DNA of 64,000 nt, from assembly GCF_008271805.1 (NCBI RefSeq), contig NZ_VSRY01000172.1, positions 1 through 64,000 of the forward strand. The letters are read 5' to 3'. This DNA is from Streptomyces sp. TRM49041. GTDB taxonomy: Bacteria > Actinomycetota > Actinomycetes > Streptomycetales > Streptomycetaceae. Below the pieces are notes generated by a model. It saw only the letters and a program-made list of their open reading frames with translations. It had not been told where the DNA came from and made no database searches. Made by a program: the position numbers and the translations under genes. Positions 59,980-64,000 of this stretch are shown here, piece after piece; within the stretch, counting starts at the first letter, position 1; the number at the start of each line of letters is the position of its first letter.

Positions 59980-61182
59980 TCACCATTCGACGAGCAGGGA
60001 TTCCGGCGCCCGCGCGATGAGGCCCGGCTTCCACGGAACACTCTCCGGGGGACCGGCCAGCCGCAAGGTGGGGAATCTGGCCATGAGTCCCTCCAACGCC
60101 ACCTTCAGTTCGGCGCGGGCGAGGCTCGCGCCGAGGCAGAAGTGCATTCCGTGGCCGAACCCGAGATGCGGATTGCGTTCCCGGTCGAAACGGATGGTTT
60201 CCGGGTCCTCGAAGACCCGTTCGTCGCGGTCGCCGGCGGCCCGCTGGAAGATGACGGTCTCGCCCTCGCGGATGCGTACGCCACCGATCAAGACATCCTC
60301 GGAGGCGCGCCTCGGGAAGCTGCCCACCGAGCGGAGCGGAATGATGCGCAGCATCTCCTCGATGGCGGGGTCCAGAAGCTTCGGGTCCTCGCACAGCCCC
60401 TCGTACAGATCGCGCTGGGCGAGCAGCAGGAAGCAGACGTTGGAGATCATGCTGAGCGAGGTCTCATGGCCGGCCATGAGGACGCCGATGCCGGTCCGTA
60501 CGGCCTCCATCTCCTCCAACTGCCCGGCGTCGAGCGCCTCGATCAGCACGGATATGAGGTCGTCGGACAGGCTGTCGCGGCGCTTGGCGATCAGCCTGCG
60601 GAGGAAGTCCTCAAGTCCGTCCCGGGCCTCGTCGATCTCCTCCTCGGTGTGCGCGGAGGTGGCGACGAAGACGTCGGAGTACCTGCGGAACTCGGCGCGC
60701 TCCTCGTACGGGACACCGAACAGCTCCACGATCATGCGGACCGGGAGCGGCACGGCCAGCCGCCGCACCAGGTCGCCGGGCGGGCCGGCCTGCTCCATGG
60801 CGTCGAGCTCGCTGGTGACGAGGTCCCGCATACGGTCGGCGAGCTGCGAGACGATACGCGGCCGGAACGCGTGCGCGACGACCTTGCGGATCCTTCCGTG
60901 GTCCGGCGGGTCCATGCTGAGCAGGTTGCCGGGGCGCAGCGGCAGCGGCGTGACCCGCGCGGTGTCGGGGGCCGTCGCGGCGTGCGAGCTGAACCGGGGG
61001 TCGGCGAGGAACTGCTTGATCTCGTGGTAGCCGGTGATGAGCCATGCCTCGCCGCCGTACGGCATCGTCACCCGGGAGACCGGCTCGGTGCGGCACAGCT
61101 CCAGATAGCGGGGATGCAGGTCGAGCCGGACAACCGGGCCGAAGGGGTAGTTCGACGGCCCGGCGGTATCTGTGACGGTCAT
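59980..61182 (-). CDS. Cytochrome P450, second of the isocyanide cluster
   Basis: A 400-residue P450 with standard motifs: I-helix GVLMAGHETSLSMI (AGHETS at 237-242), ExxR EEMLR at 276-279 and heme loop FGHGMHFCLGASLARAE with Cys349. Unlike its partner, the acid-alcohol pair (Glu-Thr) is intact, so classical hydroxylation or epoxidation is expected. It is the first gene of the five-gene leftward operon ending with ferredoxin. The ATG at 61182 has AAGG 9 bases upstream; a GTG three codons earlier has none. A 13-bp tandem repeat lies in its upstream region. Confidence 0.9.
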   Translation of the reverse strand: MTVTDTAGPSNYPFGPVVRLDLHPRYLELCRTEPVSRVTMPYGGEAWLITGYHEIKQFLADPRFSSHAATAPDTARVTPLPLRPGNLLSMDPPDHGRIRKVVAHAFRPRIVSQLADRMRDLVTSELDAMEQAGPPGDLVRRLAVPLPVRMIVELFGVPYEERAEFRRYSDVFVATSAHTEEEIDEARDGLEDFLRRLIAKRRDSLSDDLISVLIEALDAGQLEEMEAVRTGIGVLMAGHETSLSMISNVCFLLLAQRDLYEGLCEDPKLLDPAIEEMLRIIPLRSVGSFPRRASEDVLIGGVRIREGETVIFQRAAGDRDERVFEDPETIRFDRERNPHLGFGHGMHFCLGASLARAELKVALEGLMARFPTLRLAGPPESVPWKPGLIARAPESLLVEW

Positions 61183-61609
61183 GGTTGCCACCTTCTGCGA
61201 GTCGTCCGTCGTACCGGGAAAGGGAGCACGAAACCCGTGCTGGGCCTTGCGGCGAATTCCCGGCGATCGACGGTGAGGAGAAGAGGAACGAAGCTTTGCG
61301 GGCCGGACTGATCAGTCTTCGCACGGCAGTGCGTCTGCGCACGCCGAACCGGCCTCTCGTAAGGGAATCCTCTCACGGGGCCCGTCGGTGGAGGCGGTGT
61401 TCGATGTCCTGATTCCGTCCCCCGAACAGACCGCGTAGAGCCTGTGAAAGCGGCAGGGGAATGGAGCCACGGCAAAGGAGCCCGGCAAAGGAGCCCGGCA
61501 AAGGAGCCCGGCAAAGGAGCCCGGCAAAGGAGCGCGGTAAAGGAGCGCGGTAAAGGAGCGCGGTAAAGGGGAGTGCCTCGGTGGCCGAAACGGCCGGAGG
61601 ACGGGTCGC
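61183..61609. promoter_or_regulatory. Upstream region of the P450-to-ferredoxin operon
   Basis: About 430 bp between the ParB-like gene and the P450, both leftward. It contains the 13-bp tandem array and no recognisable protein. No clear promoter hexamers were found. Confidence 0.4.
61472..61569. repeat. 13-bp tandem repeat, about 7.5 copies
   Basis: Seven full units and one partial of a 13-bp motif (GCAAAGGAGCCCG): the first four are identical, the fifth changes CCC to CGC, and the last three begin GT instead of GC. It sits between the ParB-like regulator stop and the P450 operon. The period is not a helical turn or a codon multiple, and there are no spacers, so it is a minisatellite and not a CRISPR array. 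Confidence 0.9.
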
Positions 61610-62653
61610 TCAGGCGCTGGTGTGGGAGCGCTGCTGCCGGGCCGTCCCGGCCTCCCGGTCCACCCGGTCGGCGAACCGGCTCCACATGTCCGCGCATTCG
61701 CGGGCCAGTCTGCTGACGCTGTCGGCGCAGTGCGGGGGGACCGTGGTGGCGAGCCGCGTCCACACGGAGCTGTCGACGTCGTGGACCGCGAAGCAGCGCA
61801 GCAGGAAGCGCCCGGACTGGGAGAGCCGTAGCGCCGGGTCCTTGCGCAGCCGCTCCAACAGCTCGGCCGATTCGCGGAGTGACGGGCCGCCGTCGGACCG
61901 GGACGGACGGCGCTGGGCGGGCACGCGGTGCTCCGCGGCGTGCTCGGAGCGGGCGGCGGCGGCGCCACGGCCCCGCGGTACGGGGTCCCGGCCGAGGAGG
62001 ACGCGCTTCTTCACGTCGTGGGCGGTGCCGAGGGAGATCCCGGCGGCGCGGGCGATCTCGCGCAGGCTCGCGTCGGGGCGTTCCAGCAGCAGCTCGCCGG
62101 CCCGCTGCCGGCGGCCGGCGACGGCGGCCGTGCCCGCGGGGCGGCGCTTGCCGTCCAGCCCGACGCGGGTGTTCAAGTGGGCAACTTCGGCGGTTGAACG
62201 CCGTACGCGGGAGACCGTGCGTGGCGACAGGGCGGTGACGGACGCCACGTACCGGTCCGAGAGCGCGGGGTTCTCCCGCAGGATCCGGGCGGCCGCGGCG
62301 AGCCGGTCGCCATGGGTGAGCGGCTTGCCGTGCGAGATGTTGAGGCTGACGGCGACGGCGAAGAGGCTGTGCTCCGGTACGTCCAGGAGGTAGGCGCCGA
62401 TGGTGCGGTCGCCGCGCGCGCGGGCGGCGGCGAGCCGGTGTGTTCCGTCGACGACCCGCCCGGTGGGGCGGTGCACGACGATGGGCGGCAACTCCTCGGC
62501 CAGCGCGACGAGCGTCTCCACATACTCCTGGTCGAGGCCGCCGGTGCGCGGAGAGTCCGCCGGCAGGAGCGCGTCCACCGGTACGTCCGCGCGGGCCGCC
62601 GCGCTCAGGGTTGGCGATAAAGGCCGTATGCCGTCGCCGTCACCGCTACTCAT
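61610..62653 (-). CDS. ParB/StrR-like DNA-binding transcriptional regulator
   Basis: A 347-residue protein. Residues about 20-100 form a ParB-N-like domain (LPPIVVHRPTGRVVDGTHRL, IGAYLLDVPEHSLFAVAVSL), followed by helix-turn-helix segments LSDRYVASVTALSPRTVSRV and ASLREIARAAGISLGTAHDV. This architecture matches pathway activators of the StrR/NovG/Teg type and not chromosomal ParB, whose partner ParA is absent. It probably controls the neighbouring sugar- and oxygenase operon or the exporter. ATG start with GGGGGA 4 bases upstream. Confidence 0.82.
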   Translation of the reverse strand: MSSGDGDGIRPLSPTLSAAARADVPVDALLPADSPRTGGLDQEYVETLVALAEELPPIVVHRPTGRVVDGTHRLAAARARGDRTIGAYLLDVPEHSLFAVAVSLNISHGKPLTHGDRLAAAARILRENPALSDRYVASVTALSPRTVSRVRRSTAEVAHLNTRVGLDGKRRPAGTAAVAGRRQRAGELLLERPDASLREIARAAGISLGTAHDVKKRVLLGRDPVPRGRGAAAARSEHAAEHRVPAQRRPSRSDGGPSLRESAELLERLRKDPALRLSQSGRFLLRCFAVHDVDSSVWTRLATTVPPHCADSVSRLARECADMWSRFADRVDREAGTARQQRSHTSA

Positions 62654-62814
62654 CGAATCCCCCGCGTTCCCCCGCCATGATCGATGGTGCTACGTCTGCA
62701 CGTTAGCAACCGTCTCCAGGCCAAAGCAAGAAGTTCACGGAGCGTGGGGTGAGTCGACTCCGAATGGCTCAACTACCCTTGCTTCAGAGGAAGTTGGCGA
62801 AGACAGGCGGGGCC

Positions 62815-62841
62815 GCGAACCGGCCACCGAGGCCGGTTCGC
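62815..62841 (-). terminator. Hairpin terminator of the exporter operon
   Basis: A perfect 11-bp inverted repeat (62815-62825 with 62831-62841) around a 5-base loop, just downstream of the leftward permease stop. Confidence 0.85.
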
Positions 62842-62849
62842 AGCGGGGT

Positions 62850-63710
62850 TCACTTGCGGTTGTACAGACGTGTGGTGAGGGAGCCGAACACCACGACGAG
62901 AGCGGCCGACCAGCCGAGCGTCCAGGCGATGTCGACGCCCGGCCACCGGCCGTCCATGAGGCCCCGTACCGCCGAGGCGACATGCGTGATCGGGTTGTTG
63001 TGGACCAGCGGCCGCAGCCAGCCCGGCATGGTGGACGGGTCGACGAAGATGTCGCTGAGGAAGTTCAGCGGGAAGATCGCCGTCATCGAGGCGCCCATCA
63101 CTGTCTTCTCGTCCCGGACCAGCAGACCGAACATGGTCCCGATCCACGAGAAGGAGAAGGCAAAGACGATGAGGAGTAGAATGCCGGCGATGACGCCGGG
63201 TACGCCTCCGTTCGGGCGGAAGCCGATGAGCAGCCCGGCCGTCAGCATCACCAGCGAGGCGATCGAGTAGCGAAGCACGTCGCCGAGGAGATAGCCGACC
63301 ACCGTCGCGGGCCGCCAGATCGGCAGCGTACGGAACCGGTCGAAGACACCCTTGTCGATGTCGTTGTTGATGGCGATGCCCGTGTACATGGTGGTCATCA
63401 CGACCGACATCACCATCACGCCGGGCAACAGGTACTGGATGTACTCGCGCGGCGAGCCGGCCAGCGCACCGCCGAAGAGGTGCGTGAACATCAGCACCAT
63501 CATGACCGGGAGCACGGTCACGTCGAACAGCTGCTCAGGAACGTGCTTGATCTTCAGCATGGCCCGCCAGCCGAACGCGAGCGAGGCCGCGAGCGGGCCG
63601 GGCCGGGGCGGCCGCTCCTCGGTGACGAGCAGTTCGGCGAGGGACCCGGCGGAGACGGGCGCGAGTTCGTCCTCACGCGCGGTGGTGTCGCCGGACGTGG
63701 TGGCGCTCAT
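62850..63710 (-). CDS. ABC-2 exporter permease (DrrB-like)
   Basis: A 286-residue membrane protein with about six helices: LFDVTVLPVMMVLMFTHLFG, VMVMSVVMTTMYTGIAINND and DIFVDPSTMPGWLRPLVHNN, the typical ABC-2 pattern of antibiotic exporters such as DrrB. It overlaps the ATPase gene by four bases. As the last gene before the regulator it probably exports the cluster product and gives self-resistance. Confidence 0.9.
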   Translation of the reverse strand: MSATTSGDTTAREDELAPVSAGSLAELLVTEERPPRPGPLAASLAFGWRAMLKIKHVPEQLFDVTVLPVMMVLMFTHLFGGALAGSPREYIQYLLPGVMVMSVVMTTMYTGIAINNDIDKGVFDRFRTLPIWRPATVVGYLLGDVLRYSIASLVMLTAGLLIGFRPNGGVPGVIAGILLLIVFAFSFSWIGTMFGLLVRDEKTVMGASMTAIFPLNFLSDIFVDPSTMPGWLRPLVHNNPITHVASAVRGLMDGRWPGVDIAWTLGWSAALVVVFGSLTTRLYNRK

Positions 63711-64000
63711 GCCGCTGTCTCCTCCTTGACACCCGCGGACGCGGATTCCGCCCTGCGGTCGGTGAGAGCGAGGAAGACCTCGTCCAGGCTGGGCTGGCCG
63801 AGCGAGAAGTTGTCGACGGTGATGCCCCGGCGGGCCAGTTCGGCCAGTGCCCGCGATGCCCGCTCGGCGGCGCCCCGGTCGCCGGCGTCACCGCCGTCCC
63901 CGTCGGTGTTGCCGATCCGGGCGGTCAGCGCCAGCGGGTCGGGGTCCCGCTGCACCTCGGCGCCCAGGTGCAGGGCGAGGACGTGTTCGGCCTGCGCCCG
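63707..64000 (-). CDS. ABC exporter ATPase (DrrA-like), C-terminal part
   Basis: Only the last 97 codons are inside the window; the ATP-binding core lies beyond the right edge. The visible segment AELARRGITVDNFSLGQPSLDEVFLALTDR is the C-terminal domain typical of DrrA-type ATPases (LxxPSLDDVFLxLTG). The insert GNTDGDGGDAGDRGA adds another low-complexity run. Translationally coupled to the permease. Confidence 0.88.
   Translation of the reverse strand, partial: RAQAEHVLALHLGAEVQRDPDPLALTARIGNTDGDGGDAGDRGAAERASRALAELARRGITVDNFSLGQPSLDEVFLALTDRRAESASAGVKEETAA

Noticed and set aside
61472..61569. CRISPR array
   Set aside because: The 13-bp units abut without spacers; it is a tandem minisatellite and no cas genes are present.

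Overview
The window is high-GC actinobacterial DNA. Abundant GTG and TTG starts, an XRE/DUF5753 + DUF397 (WhiJ-type) pair, a GPP34 protein and SARP and LAL regulators all point to Streptomyces or a close relative. It reads as an accessory, secondary-metabolism region: two distinct biosynthetic gene clusters separated by ordinary housekeeping and transport genes, with several degraded mobile elements at the junctions.

Left edge (1-6.3 kb): a partial IS5-type transposase, a nucleotidyltransferase-fold protein, a second eroded IS5-type remnant, a carboxymuconolactone-decarboxylase-like protein followed by a strong hairpin terminator, a tiny SHOCT-domain reading frame, a ClC-type chloride channel and a truncated potassium-channel-like piece.

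Indolocarbazole cluster (6.3-23.3 kb): a LAL/LuxR regulator of StaR/RebR type; a leftward operon of glycosyltransferase, P450 and glucose-1-phosphate thymidylyltransferase; and a divergent rightward set of amino-acid oxidase (StaO/RebO), chromopyrrolic-acid synthase (StaD/RebD), P450 (StaP/RebP), two RebM-like methyltransferases and a flavin monooxygenase (StaC/RebC). Read as a pathway: tryptophan to imine, imine to chromopyrrolic acid, oxidative ring closure to the indolocarbazole, then N-glycosylation and methylation. The flavoenzyme carries the StaC-type residues at the two positions I recall as distinguishing StaC from RebC, so a K252c-type (single-carbonyl) aglycone is predicted. No halogenase is present, and the only sugar-nucleotide gene is rmlA.

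Middle (23.4-50.3 kb): a lipoprotein and polytopic membrane protein pair; a very long D-Ala-D-Ala carboxypeptidase; GPP34; WhiJ-type pair; ADP-ribosylglycohydrolase; an iron-siderophore/cobalamin-type ABC importer (lipoprotein, permease, ATPase); a DNA-binding-like protein; a HAD phosphatase; a DHA2 MFS exporter; a copper operon (Met-rich small membrane protein, P1B ATPase, PCuAC-like protein); a frameshifted IS1380 transposase; a processive family-2 glycosyltransferase with a small membrane partner facing a membrane-anchored CBM3 + GH16-like protein; a frameshifted DUF6262 (Tn554-type) remnant; a GNAT; and an Ntn-hydrolase.

Isocyanide-type cluster (50.4 kb to the right edge): a DIT1/PvcA-family isocyanide synthase with a dedicated P450, an AfsR-type SARP regulator transcribed divergently, and a leftward operon of second P450, FAD monooxygenase, glycosyltransferase, RmlC-like cupin and [3Fe-4S] ferredoxin. 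These are followed by a ParB/StrR-like regulator and a DrrAB-type exporter that runs off the window. I do not recognise this combination as a characterised pathway; it looks like a glycosylated, P450-modified aromatic isonitrile (or N-formyl) product. It is the strongest candidate for a new system. Short in-frame and intergenic tandem repeats recur in both clusters, which is a notable trait of this region.
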